Shown piece by piece: positions 44,007 through 53,751 of a stretch of DNA of 64,000 bases (the first letter of the stretch is position 1; every line of letters starts with the position of its first letter). The position numbers and the translations under genes are program-made. Under the pieces are notes generated by a model. The model searched no databases. It had not been told where the DNA came from and was given only the letters and a program-made list of their open reading frames with translations. This DNA is from Nitrospira sp. Lineage in GTDB: Bacteria; Nitrospirota; Nitrospiria; Nitrospirales; Nitrospiraceae. The DNA is taken from NCBI GenBank assembly GCA_016788885.1, contig JAEURX010000025.1:1-64000 (forward strand), written 5' to 3'.

Positions 44007-44023
44007 GCACCGCCCTTCGGTGC
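44007..44023. other. Hairpin between convergent genes
   Basis: GCACCG and CGGTGC form a perfect 6-bp stem with a 5-base loop in the 193-bp space between the PilZ gene and the sensor kinase. No T-run on either strand, so a Rho-independent terminator is doubtful. Confidence 0.25.
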
Positions 44024-44087
44024 GTACGGACTCCGGTCGATTCACGTTGATCGCGAGGTAATCTGCGAGACGGCACGGAGGATGGAA

Positions 44088-45611
44088 TCAGGCCTTGGGG
44101 GAGCGGGCTCGCAGGAGGAGTTCAGCCACCTTGTCGATGATCGCCTTGGGCAAAAATGGTTTCTGCAGATAGGCGGCCTCGGCATCGACCCCATGCGCAC
44201 CCAACATGTCTCCGGCATAACCGGAGATGTACAACACCTGAATGTCGGGGAACATCGTCCTTGCACCCTGCGCCAACACGGCAGCTTTCATTCTCGGCAG
44301 GATCACGTCCGTGATCAACAGGTCGCAGCCTCCCTTGCGTAGCTGCAACATCTGCAACGCCTCCACCCCGTCTGCCGCCGCCAGCACTTCGTACCCCTGG
44401 TCGCGAAGCACCGCCGACACCAGGCGTCGAATACCCTCGTCGTCTTCCACCAGCAGAATGGTCGCAGAGGTTTCCGGTTTCGGGCGCGACGCCGCAACCT
44501 GTTCGGCCTCGGCCGCCTGAGACGGCACTCGCGGAAACATGACTGTGAAACGCGACCCCCTGCCTAACTGACTGGTCACATCAATGTAACCGCGGCTTTC
44601 CTTCACGATACCATACACCGTCGCCAGTCCCAGTCCTGTCCCCTTGTCCAATGCCTTCGTGCTGAAGAATGGTTCAAAAATATGCTTCAACGTCTCGGGA
44701 TCGATCCCGGATCCGGTATCCTCGACGACCAGTTTGACGAACGGACCGGGAACCGCGCCCGGATGGGTCCGAACATAGGAGTCGTCCAGATCCGCGTTGC
44801 CTGTTTCGATGGTCAGAATCCCTCCGTCGGCCATGGCATCGCGAGCATTCAGTGCCAGATTGAGCAACACCTGCTCGATCTGCACCGGATCTCCCAACAC
44901 GTGCCCTGCCTGGGGATCGAGCACAATCACCGTCTGGATCTGCTCCCCGATCAGCCGGCGTAAAATATCTTCCATGTCGCGGATCAGCGTATTGAGGGGC
45001 ACGTCCCGCTGTTCCAAAACCTGACGGCGGCTGAAGGTCAGCAGCTTCTTCGTCAACGCCGCGGCACGAGTGCCCGCCTGCCCGATCACCTCGACTTCAT
45101 GATGGCAGGGGTGCGACCCCAACTGCTGAGTGACCCGATGTGCGTGGCCGATCACGACCATGAGCAGGTTATTGAAATCGTGGGCAATGCCGGCCGCGAG
45201 CCGACCCAGCGCCTCCATCTTCTGGGACTGCCGCGCGCTCTGCTCGTCCTGCTTGCGCAGGGTCAAGTCCACGATGGTTTCGATGACGTGTACCCGACCA
45301 TCGACAGTCGGAGCCTTTGCCCAATGCACCAAGAGCCGGCGTCCGTCCGGCATCTCCACCTGCTCCGAAACCACGTCATCCTTAGTGAGGGCCTCGGGCA
45401 TACGGCAAAATTCGCACGGTGCCGCCTTCCCGGCGATTTTTTCATAGCAGTGCGCGCCGGCCATGTCGCCGAAGGTCCCCAGACTGGTCCGGTTTTGAAA
45501 CTGCACGGCATGGTCAGCGGGATTGATGACCGTCACCACCACCGGCTGCGAGTTCAGCAGCACCTGGGGATCATACGAACGACCATCGGACGATTGGGGA
45601 GAGCCGGTCAT
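44088..45611 (-). CDS. Hybrid sensor histidine kinase (PAS-HisKA-HATPase-REC)
   Basis: Cytosolic-looking signalling protein (507 aa) without membrane helices. An N-terminal PAS-like domain (residues about 20-115) carries a cysteine set, CYEKIAGKAAPCEFC, that could bind a metal or sense redox state. The HisKA box is LAAGIAHDFNNLL; the ATP-binding part has DTGSGI and GTGLGLATVYG. The C-terminal receiver has ILLVEDDEG, phospho-acceptor Asp in LLITDVILP and a following YISGYAG. No output regulator is adjacent. Neighbouring ion pumps make a metal or redox signal plausible but unproven. Confidence 0.88.
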   Translation of the reverse strand: MTGSPQSSDGRSYDPQVLLNSQPVVVTVINPADHAVQFQNRTSLGTFGDMAGAHCYEKIAGKAAPCEFCRMPEALTKDDVVSEQVEMPDGRRLLVHWAKAPTVDGRVHVIETIVDLTLRKQDEQSARQSQKMEALGRLAAGIAHDFNNLLMVVIGHAHRVTQQLGSHPCHHEVEVIGQAGTRAAALTKKLLTFSRRQVLEQRDVPLNTLIRDMEDILRRLIGEQIQTVIVLDPQAGHVLGDPVQIEQVLLNLALNARDAMADGGILTIETGNADLDDSYVRTHPGAVPGPFVKLVVEDTGSGIDPETLKHIFEPFFSTKALDKGTGLGLATVYGIVKESRGYIDVTSQLGRGSRFTVMFPRVPSQAAEAEQVAASRPKPETSATILLVEDDEGIRRLVSAVLRDQGYEVLAAADGVEALQMLQLRKGGCDLLITDVILPRMKAAVLAQGARTMFPDIQVLYISGYAGDMLGAHGVDAEAAYLQKPFLPKAIIDKVAELLLRARSPKA

Positions 45612-45756
45612 GAGCGTCCTCGTGTGAATCGAAAGATGGGGAAACAGCAGGATGCACGCGCTTCTTTGGTTGTACTACAACAGCCCGTACAGTCAAGGAG
45701 ATGATCGATTGCATGGGCGCAGATCGTAGGAATTTGCGAAGGCCTTCCGCCGCCCC

Positions 45757-48294
45757 TTAGTTGCCGTTCTTCACCTTCCCGTAAAATAGGAGCTTCGCCA
45801 ACTCCGCCGCACCGACATAGGCAACCAGAATGCCGATCAACACCGCCCAAAACATGGGCGGCAGGGGCTCAAATCCCAACAGCCTGCCAAGCGGCGTGAC
45901 CGGCAACAGCACCGTCGTCAGGCCGACGAAGAGCGTCGACAACAACAACCCCGTTGACGGACGACTGCTTGCACAGGGCCGCCTCGTCCGAATCACCAAC
46001 ACGATCAGCGAGGCCGACAACACCGATTCGACGAACCAGCCGGTACGAAACTGACCGGTCGTCGAATGCAACACCAGCAGCAACACGGCGAACGTCAGGT
46101 AGTCAAAGAGTGAGCTGACGAATCCAAACGTCAACATGAAGCGGCGAATGAACGGAATGTCCCAGCGCCTCGGTCGGTCGATCAGCTCGGGATCGACATG
46201 GTCGGTGGCGATGGTCATTTCCGGGATGTCGGTGAGGACGTTCGTCAGCAGGATCTGTTTGGGCAACAGGGGGAGAAACGGCAAGAACAGCGAGGCACCG
46301 GCCATACTGAACATATTGCCGAAATTCGCGCTCGTGGCCATGAACACATATTTCAGGGTATTCGCGAAGGTCTTGCGCCCCTCGCGCACTCCTTCCACCA
46401 ACACGCTCAAATCGTGCTCCAGCAGGACAAGATCGGCGGCGTCTTTCGCAACATCCACCGCCTGATCAACGGAAATGCCGACATCGGCGGCGTGCAGCGC
46501 CGGCGCGTCGTTGATCCCGTCACCGAGATACCCGACCACGTGGCCTGATGCCCGCAACGCGTGAATGATCCGCTCCTTTTGATTCGGTTCGATTTCGGCA
46601 AAGATATCAATCTCGGAAGCTCTGGCGCGCAACGCATCCTCGCTCATCCCACGCAGATCGTTCCCGGTGAGCAGGCGCGGATCCGTCAGACCGATCTTCT
46701 GCCCCACGTGCGCCGCTACAAGCGCCTGATCTCCCGTCACGATCTTCAACGCCACGCCAAGCCGCTTGAGTGCCCCCACGGTCTCGGCAATGCCGGTCTT
46801 GGGAGGGTCGGCGAAAACCAGCAGACCGAGAAAGGTCATTCCCGTCTCGTGCTCTTTGGAGACATGCTCGAGTCTCCCCATGTCCCGGCAGGCCAGGCCG
46901 ATCGTGCGAAACCCCTGTCCGCTCAATACGCGAACCTGCTCCCTCACCGAACGGCGAAGGTGCTCGATCGGCACAAGAGCCCCGTCGCGCTGCTCCGCAT
47001 GGAGACACACAGCCAGCATGCTGTCGACCGCCCCTTTGGTGATCAACAGGTGCGTCTCCGGAGTGGCGACCAGAATCGAGAGCCGCTTGCGCACGAAATC
47101 ATAGGGCTCTTCCTCCAATTTACAGTACCCGGCCAGTTCGAAACTTCGATGTCGCCGTAACGCCTCATCCAACGGATTCGGAAATCCCGTTTCGAATACC
47201 GCGTTCAAATAGCCGAGAAACAGCACTCGTTCACTCGACTCACCATCCACGTTGAGGGCGGCCTGAAGCCGCATGGACCCTTCGGTCAACGTGCCGGTCT
47301 TGTCGGAGCATAAGACGTTCATGCTGCCGAAGTTCTCGATCGAGGCAAGGCGTTTCACGACGACCTGTCGCTCGGCCATACGCTTCGCACCATGGGAGAG
47401 ATTCACGCTGATGATGGCCGGCAGTAATTGCGGCGTCAGCCCCACCGCCAGTGCCATGGAGAAGAGAAAGGATTCGAGGACCGGGCGCTCGAGATAGACG
47501 TTCACCGCAAAGATGGCGAACACGAGAAGAAGGGTCACCTCCAGCAGGAGGTAGCCGAAGCGCCGCACACCGCGCTCGAATTCGGTCTCCGGCGGCCGTA
47601 CCGTCATACGGTGGGCAACGCGACCGAATTCGGTCTCTTTCCCAACCTTCACGATCACCGCACGGGCCTGGCCGCTCACGACATGCGTCCCCAGAAACAG
47701 GCTGTTCGTCCGCTGCGGCAAGGGAACGTCCCCGGAAAGCGTCGACGTCGATTTTTCGACCGGATAGGTCTCACCCGTCAACGTCGCCTCGTCGACGAAG
47801 AGATCCTTGGCCTCCAGAAGCCGCGCATCGGCAGGAAGGCTGGAGCCGGCGGACAATTCCACGACATCGCCCGGCACGACCGTATCCGCCGCCACCTCGA
47901 CCACCTGACCATCCCGCCGCACGCGAGCCGTGACTTGCACAAGGGCCAGCAGCCCGGCCACGGCGCGCGCCGCGCGATACTCTTGCCGAAAACTCAGCAG
48001 CGCACTGGCCAGGATGATCCCGAGGATGATCAGGGCATCACTGCGCTCCGCGAGAAACAGCGACACACCGGAAGCACACAGCAGAATGAGGATGATCGGG
48101 CTGCGGAATTGGGCGAACAGCACACGAAACGGCTGGCTGTCACGCCTGGGCTTCAGCCTAGAGGGTACGGCGGCAGCCAGTCGTCGATCCGCCTCGGCAA
48201 CGGAGAGGCCCTCCCGCGTGACAGCCAGTTCACGGAGCAGCGCATCTTCGTGACATGCCCAGAAAGGGTTCCCGTTCAGCATGACACCAGGCAT
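45757..48294 (-). CDS. mgtA: Magnesium-translocating P-type ATPase (MgtA type)
   Basis: Inner-membrane pump (845 aa) of the P3B group that imports Mg2+. It has the phosphorylation motif CSDKTGTLTEG, the KGAVDSML nucleotide-binding segment, YLGDGINDAPAL and a C-terminal membrane block (FVSSLFDYLTFAVLLLVL) that characterises MgtA/MgtB. The N-terminal domain starts GLSVAEADRRLA. It lies 6 bp from the end of the RND pump gene in the same direction, so a joint transcript is likely. No Mg2+ riboswitch-type leader can be present because the gene is close behind its neighbour. Confidence 0.9.
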   Translation of the reverse strand: MPGVMLNGNPFWACHEDALLRELAVTREGLSVAEADRRLAAAVPSRLKPRRDSQPFRVLFAQFRSPIILILLCASGVSLFLAERSDALIILGIILASALLSFRQEYRAARAVAGLLALVQVTARVRRDGQVVEVAADTVVPGDVVELSAGSSLPADARLLEAKDLFVDEATLTGETYPVEKSTSTLSGDVPLPQRTNSLFLGTHVVSGQARAVIVKVGKETEFGRVAHRMTVRPPETEFERGVRRFGYLLLEVTLLLVFAIFAVNVYLERPVLESFLFSMALAVGLTPQLLPAIISVNLSHGAKRMAERQVVVKRLASIENFGSMNVLCSDKTGTLTEGSMRLQAALNVDGESSERVLFLGYLNAVFETGFPNPLDEALRRHRSFELAGYCKLEEEPYDFVRKRLSILVATPETHLLITKGAVDSMLAVCLHAEQRDGALVPIEHLRRSVREQVRVLSGQGFRTIGLACRDMGRLEHVSKEHETGMTFLGLLVFADPPKTGIAETVGALKRLGVALKIVTGDQALVAAHVGQKIGLTDPRLLTGNDLRGMSEDALRARASEIDIFAEIEPNQKERIIHALRASGHVVGYLGDGINDAPALHAADVGISVDQAVDVAKDAADLVLLEHDLSVLVEGVREGRKTFANTLKYVFMATSANFGNMFSMAGASLFLPFLPLLPKQILLTNVLTDIPEMTIATDHVDPELIDRPRRWDIPFIRRFMLTFGFVSSLFDYLTFAVLLLVLHSTTGQFRTGWFVESVLSASLIVLVIRTRRPCASSRPSTGLLLSTLFVGLTTVLLPVTPLGRLLGFEPLPPMFWAVLIGILVAYVGAAELAKLLFYGKVKNGN

Positions 48295-48300
48295 CCGTCG

Positions 48301-51300
48301 TCACACCCACTCCGGGGCATGCTCCTTCACAATCTCCCGTTCAGCACACGTTCGATACAGAGCCGGCAGCACCAGGAGCGTGAGGGCCGTCGACGTAAAC
48401 AACCCCCCGACGACCACCGTGGCCAACGGCCGTTGCACTTCCGCGCCGATGCCCCGCGCCAACACGAGCGGCAACAGCCCCAGCAGCGTGGTCATCATCG
48501 TCATCACCACCGGCCGAAGCCGCAACACGCAGCCAGTCATAATCGCCGACTCCGTCGGTTGCCCTTCGTTCCGCAGTTGATTGATGTACGACACGAGGAC
48601 AATGCCGTTGCCGACGGCGAGGCCGAACAGTTCGATGAACCCGATCGACGCGGGAACGCTGAGGTACTGCCCGCTCAACCACAGAGAGACGACGCCGCCG
48701 ATCAACGCAAAGGGCAGGTTGAGAATGATCAAGGTGGCATACCGCAGGGAATGAAACGCCCAGAAGAGCAGAAAGAACACCAACCCCAGCGTGATGGGCA
48801 CGACCAGCATCAATCGGGCGTTGGCACGCTCCATATTTTCGAACGCGCCGCCCCAGGTGACGGTATACCCTTGGGGCAATCGAATGCCTTCGGCTAATTT
48901 CTTCCGCCCTTCATCGACCACACTCCCGATGTCACGCCCCACAACGTTGAACCCGATATAGATTCGCCGCTTCGCCTGCTCACGGCTGATCCGCGCCGGC
49001 CCTTCCCGCATATCAATCGCCGCCAGTTCACTCAACGGAATCGGCGCGCCTGAGGCCGACCGCACCCGGATATCTCCGATGGCACCGATACTGTTGCGGT
49101 AGGCTTCCGGAAACCGGAGAATCAGCTGAAAGCGGCGCTCCCCTTCATAGACATGCGTCGCAGGCTTGCCGCCCACCGCCGTGGTGATGATGTCCTGCAC
49201 ATCGGAGACGTTGATTCCATAACGAGCGATCTTCTGGCGATCGATGTCGATCGTGAGGTAGGGCTGGCCGGCAACCTGCTCGACCTTGACGTCCTTGACC
49301 CCGTCAATGGTCCGCATCAGGTCCGCAATGCGTTCGGCCTGTTGATACAGCAGATCCAGATCGTCACCGAACAGCTTGATCGCGCATTCGGTCCTGATGC
49401 CGGAAATCAATTCATCGACTCGCTCCTGAATCGGTTGACTCATGAGCACCGAGATCCCGGGAATTTCCCCCAAGCGATGCCGGATTGCGTCTACCAACCC
49501 AGCCTGCGTCTGCGCGGTGGTCCAGGTGTCACGGGGGCGCAGCGTCACGATCGGATCGCTCTCATTCGGCTCTTCGGGACCCACGGCAATGTCGGGCCTC
49601 CCGATCTTGCTGACCGACAGACGCACTTCCGGAAATTCCAGCATCACCTTCTGTGTTTGCTTTTCGATGGCGATCGACTCCTCCAGCGAGACGCTCGGCA
49701 ACCGCACAATCTGCGGAGTCAGCGCGCCCTCCTCCAGAATCGGAATAAATTCCCGCCCCACCAACGGCAGCAGCATCAGGCTGGCCGACACCACGGCCGT
49801 CGAGCCCAGCAACACCGGCGCGCGATGGGCCAGCGTCCAGCGGAGCACCGGCTGATAGCGTTCCTTCATCCACCGGGTGAGTCGAGTCTCCTCCGGGTGA
49901 TCGCCACGCAAAACGAGCGAGGCCAGCACCGGCGACAGCGTCAACGTCACAATCACCGAGGCCAGCAGCGAAATCACTAGCGTATACGCCAAAGGCGCGA
50001 ACATCTTCCCTTCCATTCCGTGCAACGTCATCAATGGAAGAAATACGACGCTGATGATCAGAATCCCGAACAGAATCGGCCGCCCCACTTCGTTCGTCGC
50101 CCGGAAGATGACCTCCAACCGGGAGCGCTGTTGCAGCCGATTTTCCGACAGGTGGCGATAGATGTTTTCGACGACGACCAACGAGCCGTCGGCAATTTCA
50201 CCGATCCCGATCGCCAGGCCGCCCAATGTCATGAGGTTGGCGGAAAGCCCTGCTCGCTGCATCACTAGGAAGGTGATCAACGGCGTGACGAACAACGACA
50301 CCGTCACCACGACCGCACTTCGGGCATGGCCGAGGAAGAGAAAGAACACCAGCGTGACCAACACAACCCCTTCTATCAAGGCATCACGCACGGTATGGAT
50401 CGCCGCACGGACCAGTTCGATGCGGTCGTAAAAGGGCACGACCCTGAGGCCGTCCGGCAAGAGTCCGTCCCGCTGGATAGTCTCGACGCGCTGCTTTACG
50501 GCCTCCACGACCTCGCGTGCGTTTCCGCCCCGCAACATGAGGACCGTGCCGGCCACGACCTCGCGTGCGCCGTTCAACACGGCCGCACCATGCCGCACGG
50601 CATGGCCGATGCGGACCTCGGCCACATCGCGCACAAAAACGGGCACGCCGTCGGCTTCTTTGACGACGATGCGCTCGATATCGGGCAGAATTTTGATCAG
50701 TCCCAATCCGCGAACAATGGCCCGTTCGGCATGCCGCTCCAATACGTTGCCCCCGGCATTGGCATTGTTCTTTTTGACCGCGTCGAAGATGTCCTGCAGG
50801 GTCAGCCCGTACTTCCTCAGCTTGTCAGGCTCGACCAACACCTGAAACTGCTTCACAAACCCGCCTAGCCCGTTCACGTCGATCACGCCTGGCACACTCT
50901 TCAGCAGAGGTCGCAACACCCAATCCTGCACGGTCCGTTGATTCGTCAGCTTCGTTTCCACCAAGGCAGCGTCGTCCCAAGACACCTCGGGACTGTCGAG
51001 ATAATACTGATAAACTTCTCCCAGTCCGGTCGTCACCGGCGCCAGCACCGGCTCGAGGCCCGCAGGCAGTCGCTCCCGAACCGCCATGATTCGTTCCAGC
51101 ACCAACTGCCGGGCGAAATACACATCCACATCGTCCGCGAATACGACCGTCAGCTGCGACAGTGCGAACTTGGAGATCGAACGGATTTCCGTCAAACCGG
51201 GCAACCCGTTCATTTGCAACTCGATCGGATAGGTGATGAACCGTTCCACTTCGACCGGCGACAAGCCCGGCGCCTCGGTCAACACCTGCACCTGCACGTT

Positions 51301-51429
51301 GGTCACATCGGGATAGGCATCGATGGGAATCGACTGGAACGCGAACAGACCGGCGGCAGCGCAGAAGCAGGCCAAGCCAAGGATCAGAATCCGTTGGCGC
51401 AGGGAGAATTCCAGCAGCCTCGCGATCAT
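48301..51429 (-). CDS. Heavy-metal RND efflux pump (CusA/CzcA family)
   Basis: Trimeric inner-membrane proton antiporter (1042 aa) of the HME group that expels metal ions. The N-terminus (AYPDVTNVQVQVLTEAPGLSPVEVER) is a group signature. The helix-4 motif (about residues 402-421) reads AIGIGEIADGSLVVVEN. It has the ADG and EN of the group but lacks the DFG aspartate of zinc-type CzcA and reads GEIADG where silver/copper CusA has GAMVDA. Isoleucine replaces the third Met of the CusA triad (GRDIGSVV). The metal therefore cannot be assigned. The stop of the adaptor gene overlaps its ATG by 4 bp. Confidence 0.92.
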   Translation of the reverse strand: MIARLLEFSLRQRILILGLACFCAAAGLFAFQSIPIDAYPDVTNVQVQVLTEAPGLSPVEVERFITYPIELQMNGLPGLTEIRSISKFALSQLTVVFADDVDVYFARQLVLERIMAVRERLPAGLEPVLAPVTTGLGEVYQYYLDSPEVSWDDAALVETKLTNQRTVQDWVLRPLLKSVPGVIDVNGLGGFVKQFQVLVEPDKLRKYGLTLQDIFDAVKKNNANAGGNVLERHAERAIVRGLGLIKILPDIERIVVKEADGVPVFVRDVAEVRIGHAVRHGAAVLNGAREVVAGTVLMLRGGNAREVVEAVKQRVETIQRDGLLPDGLRVVPFYDRIELVRAAIHTVRDALIEGVVLVTLVFFLFLGHARSAVVVTVSLFVTPLITFLVMQRAGLSANLMTLGGLAIGIGEIADGSLVVVENIYRHLSENRLQQRSRLEVIFRATNEVGRPILFGILIISVVFLPLMTLHGMEGKMFAPLAYTLVISLLASVIVTLTLSPVLASLVLRGDHPEETRLTRWMKERYQPVLRWTLAHRAPVLLGSTAVVSASLMLLPLVGREFIPILEEGALTPQIVRLPSVSLEESIAIEKQTQKVMLEFPEVRLSVSKIGRPDIAVGPEEPNESDPIVTLRPRDTWTTAQTQAGLVDAIRHRLGEIPGISVLMSQPIQERVDELISGIRTECAIKLFGDDLDLLYQQAERIADLMRTIDGVKDVKVEQVAGQPYLTIDIDRQKIARYGINVSDVQDIITTAVGGKPATHVYEGERRFQLILRFPEAYRNSIGAIGDIRVRSASGAPIPLSELAAIDMREGPARISREQAKRRIYIGFNVVGRDIGSVVDEGRKKLAEGIRLPQGYTVTWGGAFENMERANARLMLVVPITLGLVFFLLFWAFHSLRYATLIILNLPFALIGGVVSLWLSGQYLSVPASIGFIELFGLAVGNGIVLVSYINQLRNEGQPTESAIMTGCVLRLRPVVMTMMTTLLGLLPLVLARGIGAEVQRPLATVVVGGLFTSTALTLLVLPALYRTCAEREIVKEHAPEWV

Positions 51430-52703
51430 TGAGTAGGCTCGATTTTATGGATGTCGAGTTCGGACTTGATCGCAAAGGCGCCTTTGACGACCACGTCCTC
51501 TCCTTCACGCAGTCCTTCCAGAACGATGACGTTCCCGTCTTGCTCATCCCCCAGACGCACTCGCCGGAGTTCAAAGCGGTGCTCAGGCTGCCGCACGAAC
51601 AACACCTTGCCTCCGCCATCTTGTTGCACGGCGGCCAGGGGCACGGCCAACGCATCCGGTTGCGGCGCGGCATCGATACGTACCATGGCGAACATTTCCG
51701 GCTTCAACGCCCGATCCGGGTTGGGGACGGTCACACGAATCCGCATGGTCCGGGTCGCCTGATCTAACACATCGCTGATATAGGTCATGCGCCCGGAGTA
51801 CACGCCGTGGGGATAGGCTGCCACCACCACATGCACCGTCTCGTTCGGATGAATGAAGCGCACGTCTTTTTCCGGCACGCTGGCCACCACCCACACATCG
51901 GACAAATCGGCGATGGTGAAGCAATTCCGGGAGGTTTCCACGACTTCGCCACGCGTGATATTGCGCAGAATCACGCGTCCGGCGAAGGGCGCACGGATCG
52001 CGACGTCAGACCGGATCGTTCGCTCCCGTTCGAGCCGCTGAATGTCCTGGTCCGGCACCCCCAGGAGCTTCAGCCGATGTGAAGCCTCTCGAGCATCGGC
52101 CTGCGCGGTTTTCATCTCCGCCTCCCGACGCTGCAACTCGGCCAGGCTGATCGCTCGATGTTCATGCAGATTGGCCGCCCGTTCGTGGGCCAACTGCGCT
52201 TCATGCTGTCGAGCGGCGGCCTTGAGATAGGCACCTTCTGCCATGCCCAGGTCCGCACTGTCGAGCAGGGCCAGGCGTTCACCCTTCTTGACGTCTCTCC
52301 CCACGTCGACCAGTACCTCGACCACGCGCCCTCGTATCAGCGTCGTGACTTCCGCCAATTCGTTTTCGTTGGCATGAATGGTGGCCGGAAATTCGCGATG
52401 CAGGGTAAACGGCGCCTTCTGTACCGGCAGAACCTCAATGCCGGCCCTGGCAATTTCAGCTTCGGTCAAATGAACAATCCCATTGGCGGCCTTGTCCGTC
52501 GGCTTGTCGGGAGGCGGAAGTGAGGCGGGATCCCGGTCGCATCCGGCCGCTGCCGTCAAGACAGCGGCGAGCAGCAGGCACCGACCGGCTAGCAGGCGGA
52601 CGACACCACCTCGCCGGTGCGGCCGGAAACCAGCGCGATTTGAGTCCATCATTCGAGAACCCATGTGTCGATGATCTGCGGTACGTACCCCTGCCGTTCT
52701 CAT
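51426..52703 (-). CDS. RND efflux periplasmic adaptor (CusB/CzcB type)
   Basis: Membrane-fusion protein (up to 425 aa) that links the RND pump to an outer-membrane channel. A lipoprotein signal ends TAAAGC. It is followed by the lipoyl/barrel-sandwich halves (IRGRVVEVLVDVGRDVKKGERL and IRAPFAGRVILRNITRGEVV), a helical hairpin between them and beta-barrel domains. The start is uncertain: ATGs at 52703, 52664 and 52652 are in frame and none has a good ribosome site. It overlaps the pump gene by 4 bp. No outer-membrane factor gene is adjacent. Confidence 0.9.
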   Translation of the reverse strand: MRTAGVRTADHRHMGSRMMDSNRAGFRPHRRGGVVRLLAGRCLLLAAVLTAAAGCDRDPASLPPPDKPTDKAANGIVHLTEAEIARAGIEVLPVQKAPFTLHREFPATIHANENELAEVTTLIRGRVVEVLVDVGRDVKKGERLALLDSADLGMAEGAYLKAAARQHEAQLAHERAANLHEHRAISLAELQRREAEMKTAQADAREASHRLKLLGVPDQDIQRLERERTIRSDVAIRAPFAGRVILRNITRGEVVETSRNCFTIADLSDVWVVASVPEKDVRFIHPNETVHVVVAAYPHGVYSGRMTYISDVLDQATRTMRIRVTVPNPDRALKPEMFAMVRIDAAPQPDALAVPLAAVQQDGGGKVLFVRQPEHRFELRRVRLGDEQDGNVIVLEGLREGEDVVVKGAFAIKSELDIHKIEPTQ

Positions 52704-52708
52704 GAACA

Positions 52709-52722
52709 GCAGGGAACGTGCC
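52709..52722 (-). promoter_or_regulatory. Weak sigma-54-like element before the RND adaptor gene
   Basis: Minus strand CGGCACG-N4-CTGCT keeps the invariant GG and GC 10 bp apart (52722-52721 and 52710-52709), with two mismatches to consensus. If used, transcription would start near 52697, which requires one of the downstream ATGs as start. Confidence 0.25.
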
Positions 52723-52855
52723 GCGGGGGAATCGAATATTCAGCAGGAACGGCAAGCCTATCGCAGCGTTTTGCTACGCTAGCGGGAGCAGAAACGGGGT
52801 GAAATGCCACAGCAGGATGTTTTGCCCAAGGGATACGGCGCGGGACCATCCGGCC

Positions 52856-53710
52856 TCAGCGGACCACCAGCACCGAGCAGTGACTCTGCTGAACCACCTT
52901 CGTCGAGACGCTACCAAGCAAAAACCGGGCAACTGCCCCCATGCCTTTGGCGCCGGTGACGATCAAGTCGACTTTCTTCTTCGAGGCCACTTTCAAAATC
53001 TCCTCAGCCGGCTTACCAAGCTGCACCACTTCATCGACGACATACCCCGCCTTGATCAGTTTGTTGGCACACTGTTCGACCAGACGGGCACCGGCTTCCT
53101 TGACCTCAGGATATTTCAAGAACGGCATGGCGTGCATCACCACCACATCAATCGGCTCAAGCCCTTCCCTGGCCTCTGGCTGCAGCTTGGTCAGAAGAAA
53201 CCGCAAGGCCTTCTCTGATGCCTTGGACCCGTCCGCAGCAAACAACATCCGGCTCAACGGGCGCGGCTCTTCCTTCACGATCAACACCGAGCAGGGCGCG
53301 TGGAGGGTCACCTGCGTCGAAACGCTTCCGAGCATCAACCGATCGAGCGCATCCAAGCCACGACTCCCGATCGCGACCAGACCGTCCCGCTGAGGCGCAC
53401 GCTCCAGAATGGTGGGGCCGGCTGCCCCGCGCTCGGAGACCAGCTTGCCTTTGAACTTGAGCGACGCCATCTGAGCTTTGGCCTCGGCCACGGTTGTCTT
53501 CGCTCGCGCTTCGATCCGCTTGATTTCCTCCTGAATGAACGGTTCGTTCCCGATCACCACCGGCTGAAACATGAACGGCGCGCGCAGCGCTTCCACATCG
53601 GTCACATGCAGAACGGTCGCCTCGGGCTTCTCCGCGAAGGGCATCCGCGCCACCCATTCCGTCGCCCACTTGCCATACTTCGATCCATCGGTTGCGATCA
53701 ACACTTTCAT
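52856..53710 (-). CDS. Tandem-domain universal stress protein (UspA x2)
   Basis: Two UspA domains in one chain (284 aa). The first starts MKVLIATDGSKYGKWA and carries the nucleotide-binding GSRGLDALDRLMLGSVS; the second ends with TGAKGMGAVARFLLGSVSTKVV then SVLVVR. Both G-x2-G-x9-GS motifs are intact, so ATP binding is expected. ATG at 53710 gives the correct family N-terminus; a 26-codon longer frame would run into the promoter. Transcription appears to be sigma-54-dependent. Confidence 0.93.
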   Translation of the reverse strand: MKVLIATDGSKYGKWATEWVARMPFAEKPEATVLHVTDVEALRAPFMFQPVVIGNEPFIQEEIKRIEARAKTTVAEAKAQMASLKFKGKLVSERGAAGPTILERAPQRDGLVAIGSRGLDALDRLMLGSVSTQVTLHAPCSVLIVKEEPRPLSRMLFAADGSKASEKALRFLLTKLQPEAREGLEPIDVVVMHAMPFLKYPEVKEAGARLVEQCANKLIKAGYVVDEVVQLGKPAEEILKVASKKKVDLIVTGAKGMGAVARFLLGSVSTKVVQQSHCSVLVVR

Positions 53711-53751
53711 AGGTCGCCCCTTCCCGTTCGATCCATCGTCGTAATATTTGA

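Noticed and set aside
44007-44023. Hairpin as Rho-independent terminator
   Set aside because: Stem is only 6 bp and no T-run follows on either strand.
47428-48897. Long rightward open frame of 489 codons
   Set aside because: It lies antisense to mgtA and the RND pump, is rich in His, Arg and Gln and has no protein-like pattern: a shadow of high-GC coding.
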